DNA of 64,000 nt from Eutreptiella sp. 'Long Island Sound 2002'. Taxonomy: Eukaryota > Euglenozoa > Euglenophyceae > Eutreptiales > Eutreptiaceae. The stretch lies in the NCBI GenBank assembly GCA_964036045.1, contig OZ038384.1, positions 44,579,704 to 44,643,703 on the forward strand, given 5' to 3'. Below the pieces are notes generated by a model. It did no database searches. It had not been told where the DNA came from and saw only the letters and a list, made by a program, of their open reading frames with translations. Below, in pieces: positions 33,002 to 41,613 of the stretch; the stretch's first letter is position 1; each line of letters starts with the position of its first letter. Position numbers and translations under genes: made by a program.

Positions 33002-34777
33002 CTACGGCGGACGCTGCAGGATCCTCCCTGCCGGCGGGCAGAAGGGTGTGTCACCGCGCAGGAACGCGTATACCGCCCTCCTTCGATCTTGCATCGGCAG
33101 CTGCATGATCTGGGTGAGCCGATGGTTCCTGCGGGCATACACATCTTCCCCAATCTGGACCATGTCCTCCACAAAGAGCCTGGCCTTGGCAGGGCCCCGG
33201 GACGACGCCGCCCGCACCGCAGCGAACAGCCGCTTCAGGTCCCCGGGGACGACACCCGCCATCAGGGATTCAGTCCACCTGCAGCCGTGCTCCCTCCATG
33301 CCACGAACTCCACCGCCCTGTCCGTCAGGGGTAGCTCCGCCGTGAACTCCTCCACACGCCTGCACAGGAGCCCACCCACCTCCTCGTCCCGCGCACACAG
33401 TAGGCGCATGTGGCCAATGTCCTCCTCCGGCCCCCCACAGAAGATACAGGGGTGGGCCGGTATTGCCATACGCGTGAGCTTCTGTCTCCACCGTCGCATG
33501 ACCTGCATGGTGGACAAGCGACCGTCACGTGCCCGCAGCATATTCCTGTGCGTTGGGCCGTGATGCACAGCTCCCAGGGGCATCGACTCGCAGGCGCCAG
33601 CCAGTGGCGTGTGCGCCCTGGTGCGAGCCGCTAGCGAACGCCACTCCATCTCCCGGACTTGCTGAAGGGCTTGCATGGATGGCACACGCGGCCCGAGCTC
33701 ACCATTATCCCCCGGCACCAAGAGGATGGCGTGCTCCTTCGGCAGGACAAGATGGACTGGCGGGGCCATTGCACGGGCCGCGGCAGAGTCCGGTGCCTCG
33801 AGCGGGACCGCCGCCAAGTGCGAGCTCTGCCTCACCACCCAGTGGTGCGGCCCCCCAACTCGGCGCGGCAGCCGCCGCAGCCCCTCCACTATCCAGCTCA
33901 GTGCGTGCTGATTGACCAGATGTGATGTCGGCCCCTTGATGCCACGGTACAGGGCCTCCTGCGCCTTGCGGAGATGCGCTCCTATGACGGACGCATCCAC
34001 CACGTGTACCGTGCACGCTGACGGGGGCGTGTGCAACAAGTACGCCGCCGCGCCAATGATCTCTGCCTCCGGGACCGTGCCGTAGATGGCACCCGTCCAT
34101 GTGGGGATTCCGTGGCTGGCCACCGCCACGTTTGTGGCGTCGTCTCCCTGGGGCGACGCGTCAGACGATGTGACTTTAGTCGCCACCGGCACCCAGCAGT
34201 ACCGGTGGGGCTCCAGCCACGCCACGTCGGAGTGGGGGCTCTGCACCACCTTTCCCAGGGACGCCGCACCGGAGGCCGTGAGCTCCGGGGACAGGACCAC
34301 CCTCGGTCGATACACCGCATGTGGTCTCCAGGCCAGGTCACATTCGCAGACTGACTTTATGGCGTCCGGGGCGGTGGTATACTCCGCTCCCCAAACTGTT
34401 GCGGAGCAGGAAGGCTGGTATACCACCACAGACCCCTGCTCCACTGCGCCGCCATCACGCAACGACGTGACGGCGACGTGCGGATCGTGCGGCACGTTGG
34501 ACATCCGCACCACTTCCGGGACCGAGTACTCATCCGGATCCGGGATTGGGCCTGCCGGCAGCAGAAGAACAATTGCCCATTCGCTGCACTTGTGCACCGC
34601 CGCGCACGCCCTGGAGAACGCTGGCCGCCCGTGCACAACCCACAGTGGTGGCGGGCTTATGCCGCCCCCGGCGTGAGGAGTGAGCAGGGGGACGGACGCC
34701 GGATCGTCTTGCTGTTGGTAGCCCTCAAAGACGTCCCCCAACAGAAACAGGAGGGCGGCTAGCGGGACGAACGGCAT
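33002..34777 (-). CDS. LINE B ORF5, RNase H-like domain and CCHC knuckle
   Basis: 591 residues, ATG at 34775-34777 overlapping the end of ORF4 by 19 bases in the -1 frame, ending TAG at 33002-33004. At roughly residues 205-340, DDATNVAVAS, PEAEIIGAAAYLL, VHVVDASVIG and SSHLAAVPLEAPDSAAARAM follow the RNase H order Asp, Glu, Asp, (His).., Asp. Near residue 440, CIFCGGPEEDIGHMRLLC is C-x2-C-x8-H-x4-C, the knuckle found C-terminal to RT in many LINEs and also in LINE A. RNase H would remove the RNA template during second-strand synthesis. Expression could be by termination-reinitiation at the overlap or by -1 frameshifting. Sure of the CCHC; the RNase H call is moderate. Confidence 0.7.
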   Translation of the reverse strand: MPFVPLAALLFLLGDVFEGYQQQDDPASVPLLTPHAGGGISPPPLWVVHGRPAFSRACAAVHKCSEWAIVLLLPAGPIPDPDEYSVPEVVRMSNVPHDPHVAVTSLRDGGAVEQGSVVVYQPSCSATVWGAEYTTAPDAIKSVCECDLAWRPHAVYRPRVVLSPELTASGAASLGKVVQSPHSDVAWLEPHRYCWVPVATKVTSSDASPQGDDATNVAVASHGIPTWTGAIYGTVPEAEIIGAAAYLLHTPPSACTVHVVDASVIGAHLRKAQEALYRGIKGPTSHLVNQHALSWIVEGLRRLPRRVGGPHHWVVRQSSHLAAVPLEAPDSAAARAMAPPVHLVLPKEHAILLVPGDNGELGPRVPSMQALQQVREMEWRSLAARTRAHTPLAGACESMPLGAVHHGPTHRNMLRARDGRLSTMQVMRRWRQKLTRMAIPAHPCIFCGGPEEDIGHMRLLCARDEEVGGLLCRRVEEFTAELPLTDRAVEFVAWREHGCRWTESLMAGVVPGDLKRLFAAVRAASSRGPAKARLFVEDMVQIGEDVYARRNHRLTQIMQLPMQDRRRAVYAFLRGDTPFCPPAGRILQRPP

Positions 34778-37700
34778 GGACAGCCCCGGGTTGGCCGCGT
34801 CCCATCCTTCCTCCCTGTATCGCCCACCACATACACGTTCCCCGCAGCGGACTGTCTATTGCGTTTGCTGGCCTTCTTTCGGCGCACCGGGTGTATTAGC
34901 CGGTGAGTCAACGGACCGGGCAGCTGCGGCCGGAAGACGTCGCGAAGCCCCGTGAGCCACACGTGGTCCAGCTGGTGGGGCCCTACCCCCGCGTGCGGAA
35001 GGTGCAGGTGGTCCTCATGGCACTCCTGAAGCTGTACCGCCCAGTGCCCAGGCGCAGGGCAGGGGAGCCGCGCATGCAGGAGGTCATTTGCGGGATCAGT
35101 CAGGGACTGTACTGTCGCATCTGTGCGGGGCCCCGAGAGAATGCAGATGTCCCTACCCTTGAAGGTATAGGATTGGGACACCCACTTCCGCCCCGCCCAC
35201 TGCACTTGCGGCAGATGGGCGTGTACACACGAGTATACCGACGATGGCATGAGAAGCCCCACGCGCAACGTCCCCATCGCCCTGAGTACCCTGTCCACCC
35301 ACGTATTGCCAGCGTGTGTGGCGAATGACGCAGAGGGCACCATGAACTGCCCGCACACTCCGTACTGCACGTGCATGTCTCGGAGCATGGCCCGCAGCTC
35401 ATCACGGACTGTCATCGACCTGTGGTGGGTGAGCTGAGCCATGGTCGCCACGACGGAGTCGCGGCATATAACCTGGACATCCGCCAACCGTAGCCCATGA
35501 CCTGACCGCACCGCCACGTTGGACAGGTCCTTGGGCAGCTTCTCGAACTGCGGGGCCGCAGCCTTGATGGCAGTATTCAGCTTGATTACCGCCTCCGCCG
35601 TGTCGGACAGGTAGGGCGCCGCGTACCGCACGATGCCTCCAACCACAGCCGCCATCACCTCATGAGGCACCGACGCCGGCCCCAGCGTGTTCTTGCACCA
35701 GCCCAGCAGGGCTTCACACCGGAGTACATGTTTCTCCTTCATGATCGCCATCCCCCTGGGATCGAGGCGCAGGCCCAAGTATGGTACCCTGCCCTTGGCA
35801 CGTAAGCATACCCATGGGGCCGCCGCGTCCCCCGGGTTCAGGTATACCATAATCGAATGGATGCGAGCAGTATTGGCATAGGCGCATTTGCCCACGTTGA
35901 GGGACATGCCCATGTCAGTGAGATACCGCGCTATCGCCGCCGCATACTCCAGGAATTGCGGCAGGGAGTGCGCTATCAACAGGAGGTCATCACAGTACGC
36001 CTGTACCAGGGGTGGCACCGCATGGCGAGCATCTCCCCGCGCCTTACAGGCGAGGCTCCGCAGGAGAGGCTCCAAAAGGAGGAGGTAGAGCACAGCGCTC
36101 TCCGCACTGCCCTGCCGCAGGCCCCTATGGAGCCGTATGCTCGGCGTCGGACCGTGCGCGGTGACGATGCGCACCAGAGACCCGCAGCTGAGGGTGTGGA
36201 AGAGCCTGATGAGCTCCTCCGGGACACCCATGTGGCGCAAGAGGAGCGCCAGCGCTCCGTGCGGCGCTGTGTCAACAGCCTTCGACACATCGAAGGCCAG
36301 GACGTGGTTTTCCTCCAGCCCACGCTGCAGCCTGCGCTGGGCCAGGAACACCGGGGCAGCCGCCGTGGAGCCCGGCATGGCTCCGAACTGCCAGTCCGCG
36401 GCCAGTCCCTTGCGTGCCAGAACAGCTGTGAACCTCCGCATGAGGGGAGTCATGAGCATTCGCATGTCTTGCTGCCCCAGCGCTATCGGCCTGTACTCGT
36501 CCAGGTTGCCCGTGGCTGTGCCCTTGGGCATCAGCCAGATAATGGCCTCGTGCCAGGACTCCGGGACGTCCGCACCCCGCAGGATTGCCCTGTACGCATG
36601 CACCAGGAGCCCCTGCACCGGTTCAGGCAGCTCTGCTATGAGGGCAGCCGTGACCCGGTTGGACCCCGGAGCTTTGTCGTCCGCCACGGCCTTCCTCACG
36701 GCGTCTTTAAGGTCCTGCATGGTGTAGTCCTGTACCGACCTCCATTCCTCCGGCACCCCTTTGGGAATGTGGGCCCGGACCAGCCGCTCGAAGGCCGGCA
36801 GGTTCACTGGCCGCTTGGCGTACAGCGCCTCCCAATACCTCTGGACCTCGCCAATGACGTCCGAGGCCTCCAAGAGCACCTTATCCGACTCGCGGACGCG
36901 TACGGACCATAGGCCTGACGGGGCATAGTTCACCACGTTGATGGCCCCCCGTATCGCCGTCCATCGGAGCTGCAGATCCGGTACCCTGCCCCGCCAGTAG
37001 TCCTTGATGGACCGGCGCCTGTTGCTCCTGAGGACATCCCGCAGCTCCTCCACGCGTGTCACCAGCTGGTGGAGCTGTTGGTCCAATGCGGCACGCAGGT
37101 CCTCTACCGAGGCGGGGGACAGGTCGGGGTCCAGTCGCCGGAGGTGCTGTAGCAGGGCAGTCGCTTCCTTGGAGTGGAGTCCGGCCGCCGCCGCGTCCCG
37201 TTGCCACAGCTGATGGGCACGCCAGGCCAGGGCCTGCTGATCCGAGAGGACCTGGTCTAGCGACGCCTCCGCTTCCGCCTGCCCGTATGGGTACTGCGGG
37301 TCCACGCCGGAAGGCATGCGCACTCCCGTGACCCTGGACACGTCATCACGGAAGGCGTAGAGCAGGTCAAAGACCGCTTGCACCTCCGACGTGCCCATGG
37401 TGGCAGTGTCCTGGTCCGACGAGAGCCACGCCTGCAGCCGCAGATCCCCGCAGGCCTTCTGCAGTACTGCCGCCGCCGCCTCACGAACCCCCGGGGAGTC
37501 CGGGCGTATGGCATGCAGCCTGCCTTGGGCGTGCGAGTAGGCCATCCTGGTGACCCTCTCCTTGCCGGCCACCGCCAGCGGGATGTCCAGGACCACAGGG
37601 CCATGATCCGACCCCAGTGACGCAGGAGACCGCCCCGGCGCTAAGTGAGGGCGCTCACGCGCCGCCCACGGGACCAGAGGCGAGTTTAGAAGGAAGGAGT

Positions 37701-38364
37701 CCAGTCGGTGCCCTGCCCTCGTGGGCCTCCTGTCCTCCTCCCGTTCCGGGCCTGCCCTGTGGAAACCACACTGTTCCCACAGGGCTTGGAACCTCCTCGT
37801 GGTAGGGTGCCACGGGGACTGCAGCCACACGTTGAAGTCCCCTCCGAGGAGCACGGCCCTGGTGCCACCCGCGCTCTTGGCCGCCGCGTACATGGCCACG
37901 TCAGCCCAGAAGGACGCCTTAGACGCCCAGGAGTCGCCGCCGCTACCCGGGCCGTGGACGTTGATGACCGTGAGGGTGCCACCTGCGGTCACCACATCTA
38001 GGGCCATGGCTTTGCCCGGCACGATGTCCACGATGTCTCGAACTTCCTCCGCGGCGAACACGTCCGCCCGAAGGGCAATCAAGAGCCCGCCGCGCACCGC
38101 CGCCGCCGACGCCGCCTGGGCATCCACCCCTGGGTATGCATGATACCCATGGTGACGCCACTGGTTCTCGGAGTGCACCACACCTCGTGGGTCCTGCAGG
38201 CCAGTCTCCTGGAATAGGCCCAGGATGGCACCCTCGGCCTTCATGATGCCCGCCGCCACCGCTTCACCGTCGAGCATACCTGGGGCCACTGGTACACCGT
38301 CCCCCCGCATTGAGCCCTGGACGTTCCAGGACACCGCCGCTCGGGTGTCGGAGGCTGGGCCCCT
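34759..38364 (-). CDS. LINE B ORF4, APE endonuclease and reverse transcriptase
   Basis: 1201 sense codons from the TGA at 38365-38367 to TAG at 34759-34761. Endonuclease motifs in order: SWNVQG, FQETGL, INVHGPG, LLGGDFNVW, HRLDSFLLN, SDHGPVV (about residues 10-260), all catalytic positions present. Reverse transcriptase about 580-900: WLMPKG..YRPIAL, motif A FDVSKAVDTAPHG (near 680), motif B LRQGSAESAVLYLLL, motif C YCDDLLL (near 780). This is the enzyme for target-primed reverse transcription: it nicks DNA and copies the element RNA. The first ATG lies after SWNVQG, so an AUG start would lose the first metal-site Asn. The ORF is therefore probably entered by reading through the TGA from ORF3. 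Confidence 0.9.
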   Translation of the reverse strand, partial: RGPASDTRAAVSWNVQGSMRGDGVPVAPGMLDGEAVAAGIMKAEGAILGLFQETGLQDPRGVVHSENQWRHHGYHAYPGVDAQAASAAAVRGGLLIALRADVFAAEEVRDIVDIVPGKAMALDVVTAGGTLTVINVHGPGSGGDSWASKASFWADVAMYAAAKSAGGTRAVLLGGDFNVWLQSPWHPTTRRFQALWEQCGFHRAGPEREEDRRPTRAGHRLDSFLLNSPLVPWAARERPHLAPGRSPASLGSDHGPVVLDIPLAVAGKERVTRMAYSHAQGRLHAIRPDSPGVREAAAAVLQKACGDLRLQAWLSSDQDTATMGTSEVQAVFDLLYAFRDDVSRVTGVRMPSGVDPQYPYGQAEAEASLDQVLSDQQALAWRAHQLWQRDAAAAGLHSKEATALLQHLRRLDPDLSPASVEDLRAALDQQLHQLVTRVEELRDVLRSNRRRSIKDYWRGRVPDLQLRWTAIRGAINVVNYAPSGLWSVRVRESDKVLLEASDVIGEVQRYWEALYAKRPVNLPAFERLVRAHIPKGVPEEWRSVQDYTMQDLKDAVRKAVADDKAPGSNRVTAALIAELPEPVQGLLVHAYRAILRGADVPESWHEAIIWLMPKGTATGNLDEYRPIALGQQDMRMLMTPLMRRFTAVLARKGLAADWQFGAMPGSTAAAPVFLAQRRLQRGLEENHVLAFDVSKAVDTAPHGALALLLRHMGVPEELIRLFHTLSCGSLVRIVTAHGPTPSIRLHRGLRQGSAESAVLYLLLLEPLLRSLACKARGDARHAVPPLVQAYCDDLLLIAHSLPQFLEYAAAIARYLTDMGMSLNVGKCAYANTARIHSIMVYLNPGDAAAPWVCLRAKGRVPYLGLRLDPRGMAIMKEKHVLRCEALLGWCKNTLGPASVPHEVMAAVVGGIVRYAAPYLSDTAEAVIKLNTAIKAAAPQFEKLPKDLSNVAVRSGHGLRLADVQVICRDSVVATMAQLTHHRSMTVRDELRAMLRDMHVQYGVCGQFMVPSASFATHAGNTWVDRVLRAMGTLRVGLLMPSSVYSCVHAHLPQVQWAGRKWVSQSYTFKGRDICILSGPRTDATVQSLTDPANDLLHARLPCPAPGHWAVQLQECHEDHLHLPHAGVGPHQLDHVWLTGLRDVFRPQLPGPLTHRLIHPVRRKKASKRNRQSAAGNVYVVGDTGRKDGTRPTRGCPCRSSR

Positions 38365-39987
38365 TCATGGCTGCACGTGTGGACCGGGGCCCCCCGCCGG
38401 ATCCGGATCACTGGACGGAGAGGGGCCACCAGCAGGTTCAGGGGGACCACCCGCACCCGGCGCGGGCGGCTGGCGAGGTGGCCCCTGACCCCGTGGGCCT
38501 CCGCCCGAGGCGGTCGTCGCCTGCTGAGACCCGGCAGATGTGGCGGGTTCCCCCTCTGCCTGTCCGCTGCATGTACTTGCCGCCGTACTCCCCGTAGAAG
38601 ACACTGCCCCACGCCGTGCTGCAGATCCAATCGCTCCAGATCGTGCCGCCGACGGCGACGCCCCACGCCCCGCCGCAGGGCGGGCACCCGTGGGCAGCGT
38701 GAGCGCTCTGGACCCCGCCTGGGCCGACGCGAAAGGCCCCGCCTGGCCCCCCGGCATAACGCCAGTCAGCATGGCCAGCGCCTGGTCCCGTTGCGCCGGA
38801 TCAGTCGCATGGTCCCGCTGGATGTGGTCCAGCAGGTCCTTGGGGTGGAGGTGGGTGGGCCGGCAGTGCTTGCCAGCTTTCCAAGTGCAGTGACCAGCCC
38901 CCTCCAGCCGAGACCAGGGGCAGACATTGATCGCCTTTGTCCCACGCTGATCCGTGGCCAAGTCACCACCGAAGTGCTGCAGCACGTACCGAATGTTGGC
39001 ATAGGCGCCATACTGAGGCGGGGGGCTCCTCTTGGGCGGCGGCTTGGGCGCCGCTTTCGGGGCCTGCCCCGCCGCCGCGGCCGGGGTCGCCGCAGGCCGT
39101 ACTGGTGGCACGCTTGGTGGTTGCGGCAGGTGCAGCATTCCCCCCACGGGAAACTGCTCCTCCACCCAGCGGCGCCACGCGTCGGCGAACTTCTCCCGGT
39201 CGCCCTCGACCTTCCACCTGGACGTGGAGAACGCCCGGAGCCACGGCCCCATGTTCTCCGCCATAACCAGGCAGAGGGCATCTCCTCCGCTCTGCCGGCG
39301 GAAGCGTGTCGCGGCCGCGCCTGCCACGGTCTCTTGGAGGTACAGCGCGTCGCCCCCGTCGCCACTCAGTGCGCTAAGGTGCAGGGCCTCCAGGTCGGCG
39401 GGGCGGACCGTGAGCACCGTGCCCTGCCCGCGATCGTACAGGCGCAGCGCCGAGGAGTGGGGCTCCAACGCCGCCACAACCCAGTACCACGCCCGCGACG
39501 CGCTATGCAGCAGTGCTAGCGAGGCTGCCGGCCTGTTGCTGGAGGACTGCGCCGCCGGGGCCCTGGGGAGGGCCGCCGCGTGACCCTGCAGCGCCCTGCA
39601 TATGCCAGCTGCATGCTCAGCCTGCCACATGTTGCCCGGGGCTACGGGCCAGACGTCCTGCCCCTGGATCACCGGCGGCCGCGTGACCTCCACGAAGACC
39701 GCCGGCGCTGGCGGGATGTCCTCGGCCGTGCACCTGTGCGCCCTGCGCACCGGCCCCAGCCCACTGAGGCACTCCTGGAACACCCGGTAGCAGGCCGGGC
39801 CCCTGGACTGCTGCCTCCTGAGCCGGCTCGCGGTGACCACGACCCACTCCAGTCCCCCTGTTTCCACCCGAACGCAGGCCCAATACTCCGCCCCCTCCAA
39901 CACCACCAGCCGCCCCATATCCGCCATGCCCACCGTATGGGTGGAAGGCACGCTCTCCACCCTCAGCCACCGCTTGGCGCTCTCTTC
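38365..39987 (-). CDS. LINE B ORF3, degenerate C48-like protein with Cys/His finger
   Basis: 540 sense codons from the TAG at 39988 to the TGA at 38365, in the frame of ORFs 1, 2 and 4. Residues ~155-235 look like an Ulp1/C48 fold: AWYWVVAALEPHSSALRLYDRG parallels HWxLxxI....hxLYDS, and RQSGGDALCLVMAENM parallels QxNxxDCGxFxxxxAE, but with Tyr for the catalytic His and Ala for the catalytic Cys. If right, it is an inactive protease. Near residues 335-385, VCPWSRLEGAGHC..HCRPTHLHPKDLLDHIQRDH is a Cys/His cluster that may bind zinc and nucleic acid. The C-terminus is Pro/Gly/Ala-rich. First in-frame ATG about 20 codons after the TAG. Confidence 0.65.
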   Translation of the reverse strand, partial: EESAKRWLRVESVPSTHTVGMADMGRLVVLEGAEYWACVRVETGGLEWVVVTASRLRRQQSRGPACYRVFQECLSGLGPVRRAHRCTAEDIPPAPAVFVEVTRPPVIQGQDVWPVAPGNMWQAEHAAGICRALQGHAAALPRAPAAQSSSNRPAASLALLHSASRAWYWVVAALEPHSSALRLYDRGQGTVLTVRPADLEALHLSALSGDGGDALYLQETVAGAAATRFRRQSGGDALCLVMAENMGPWLRAFSTSRWKVEGDREKFADAWRRWVEEQFPVGGMLHLPQPPSVPPVRPAATPAAAAGQAPKAAPKPPPKRSPPPQYGAYANIRYVLQHFGGDLATDQRGTKAINVCPWSRLEGAGHCTWKAGKHCRPTHLHPKDLLDHIQRDHATDPAQRDQALAMLTGVMPGGQAGPFASAQAGSRALTLPTGARPAAGRGASPSAARSGAIGSAARRGAVSSTGSTAASTCSGQAEGEPATSAGSQQATTASGGGPRGQGPPRQPPAPGAGGPPEPAGGPSPSSDPDPAGGPGPHVQP

Positions 39988-41613
39988 CTACGGCTGGGGG
40001 GCATGCATCCGCTGCTGCTGCATCGCGTCCTGCACGTGCTGCAGGGACACCGTCGCCAGCATGGACATCCCCCCGTCCGCCGCCGCCGCCATACACAGCA
40101 GGGCATGTTGCATGCGCGCCCCGGGCAGCCCCACGTTGTGCGGGACGTTCGCCAGGTCCAAGGGCGTGCGAGGCGCCGGCAGGGCCTCCAACACCGCTGC
40201 AGGCAGCTCCCCCAGGGACGGCAGACGCGCGATGGGCCCCATGTCCCTGTTGAGGACCACCGCCGCCACCCACCGCCTGTCCAGCGCGGACAGGAGGGTG
40301 CCCGGCCTCGGCACCCTGAGGAGGGTACCGACGGCGGACATGAGGGCGCACACGCCACAGTCCTTGGTGTTGCCGGCCGGCTGTTGCACCTGTGCCGCCC
40401 GGGCTTCCGCCATCAGACGCTCCGCACCCGGCCATCCCGCCCTCTGGCCCCTGGGTGCCATGCGCATCGTCCGGACCGCCATGTCCCACGTGTGCGGCCA
40501 TTGGGGCGGAGCCCCCGACACCACAGGCCGGCCCAGTGGGTCCACGGCCAACCGCATGTCAGGGGCAACGAGGTGGTGGGCCGTCCAGTGCCGCATGTCC
40601 GGCGTCTCCAACCGGTCGAGGTACACCGCCTCTGAGCCCCCCAGCTCGACGTACCTCGCAATGAGGAGGGCAGCCGGGGTTTGGTCGTGCCGCTGGCCTT
40701 CCCACCCCTCCCTCGGGAGCATCATGGCGTGGGGGGCCAGGCACTGCACCACGTCGGCTGCCAGCGCGACCACGTCGTTGCTGAGCTCCACCCCATGGTC
40801 CGCGGCCACCAGGAAGTGGTGCCTGGGCTTGGAGTACACGCGCTCCAGGGCGCCCCGCAACTCAGCTGGCGGGGGAGAGGCGTCTCCGCAGCCCCGCAGC
40901 CAGGGGAGTGCGCCCGGGAGATGCCGCCCCGCTCCTCCTGACCAAACGGCGGCCCTAAGGACCGGCAGGTCCCGCCAGACAGCCATTGCGACCTGATCGC
41001 GCCAGGGGTGTGGCTTGTTGGCACCCCACTGGAGGACGGCCACCACAGCATGCGTGGTCAGGGGCTCTGCCGTGAGCTGCAACGCCGTCCCCCCGTCGGT
41101 CTCGATCACCGTGCCCCTTGGGGCAGTGAAGACGTGGCCATCGGCCCCACGGACCGCCACCCATCCCCACAAGACCGCCACGGTCTCCCAGCTGGGGTGG
41201 TTGCTTCTCCTGGGCAGGACCACCACCGGTGGGCACGGGCCGTTGGCGGCCCACACGCGCCATTCCACTCCCACCACACGCTCGTGACCAGGGGGCCGGT
41301 ACACCTGGGGCCACGCGTCTGGGAGCTGGCGATGGACAGCGGTCCACACATCAGCCCCGCTAGCCCGCGTGAACTGAAGACCCCCGAGGATGTCCCCGTC
41401 CACAGGGCTGGGGAGGCGGGCGGTGCGAACTTCCAGCCCCTGACTCAGGCGAAGCCCTGGCCCCTCTCGGTCTCCCAGCAGCGAGACCTCCGGGTCTGTG
41501 GCCGCAAGACGAGCCGCCACCGTGGGGAGATGCAGGGAGACAGTCCACGGCTGGACTGAGACGGGCTCGCGCGGGAGGTCAGGGCAGGCCGCCACAGCAC
41601 TGCCATCCCTCGC
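39988..41613 (-). CDS. LINE B ORF2, Ulp1/C48-like cysteine protease
   Basis: 541 sense codons between the TAG at 41614 and the TAG at 39988. C48 proteases (Ulp1/SENP family) cleave after Gly-Gly in ubiquitin-like proteins, and virus and transposon relatives process polyproteins. The catalytic order His, Asp, Gln, Cys is visible: RHWTAHHLVAPDMRLAVDPL (His near 337, Asp near 350), then VQQPAGNTKDCGVCALMSAV (Gln near 403, Cys near 412). The first in-frame ATG is about 200 codons from the TAG, leaving a long coding-like region with no AUG, which argues for translation from ORF1 by readthrough. It could mature the element's own polyprotein or act on host SUMO-like proteins; both are inference. Confidence 0.75.
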   Translation of the reverse strand, partial: ARDGSAVAACPDLPREPVSVQPWTVSLHLPTVAARLAATDPEVSLLGDREGPGLRLSQGLEVRTARLPSPVDGDILGGLQFTRASGADVWTAVHRQLPDAWPQVYRPPGHERVVGVEWRVWAANGPCPPVVVLPRRSNHPSWETVAVLWGWVAVRGADGHVFTAPRGTVIETDGGTALQLTAEPLTTHAVVAVLQWGANKPHPWRDQVAMAVWRDLPVLRAAVWSGGAGRHLPGALPWLRGCGDASPPPAELRGALERVYSKPRHHFLVAADHGVELSNDVVALAADVVQCLAPHAMMLPREGWEGQRHDQTPAALLIARYVELGGSEAVYLDRLETPDMRHWTAHHLVAPDMRLAVDPLGRPVVSGAPPQWPHTWDMAVRTMRMAPRGQRAGWPGAERLMAEARAAQVQQPAGNTKDCGVCALMSAVGTLLRVPRPGTLLSALDRRWVAAVVLNRDMGPIARLPSLGELPAAVLEALPAPRTPLDLANVPHNVGLPGARMQHALLCMAAAADGGMSMLATVSLQHVQDAMQQQRMHAPQP

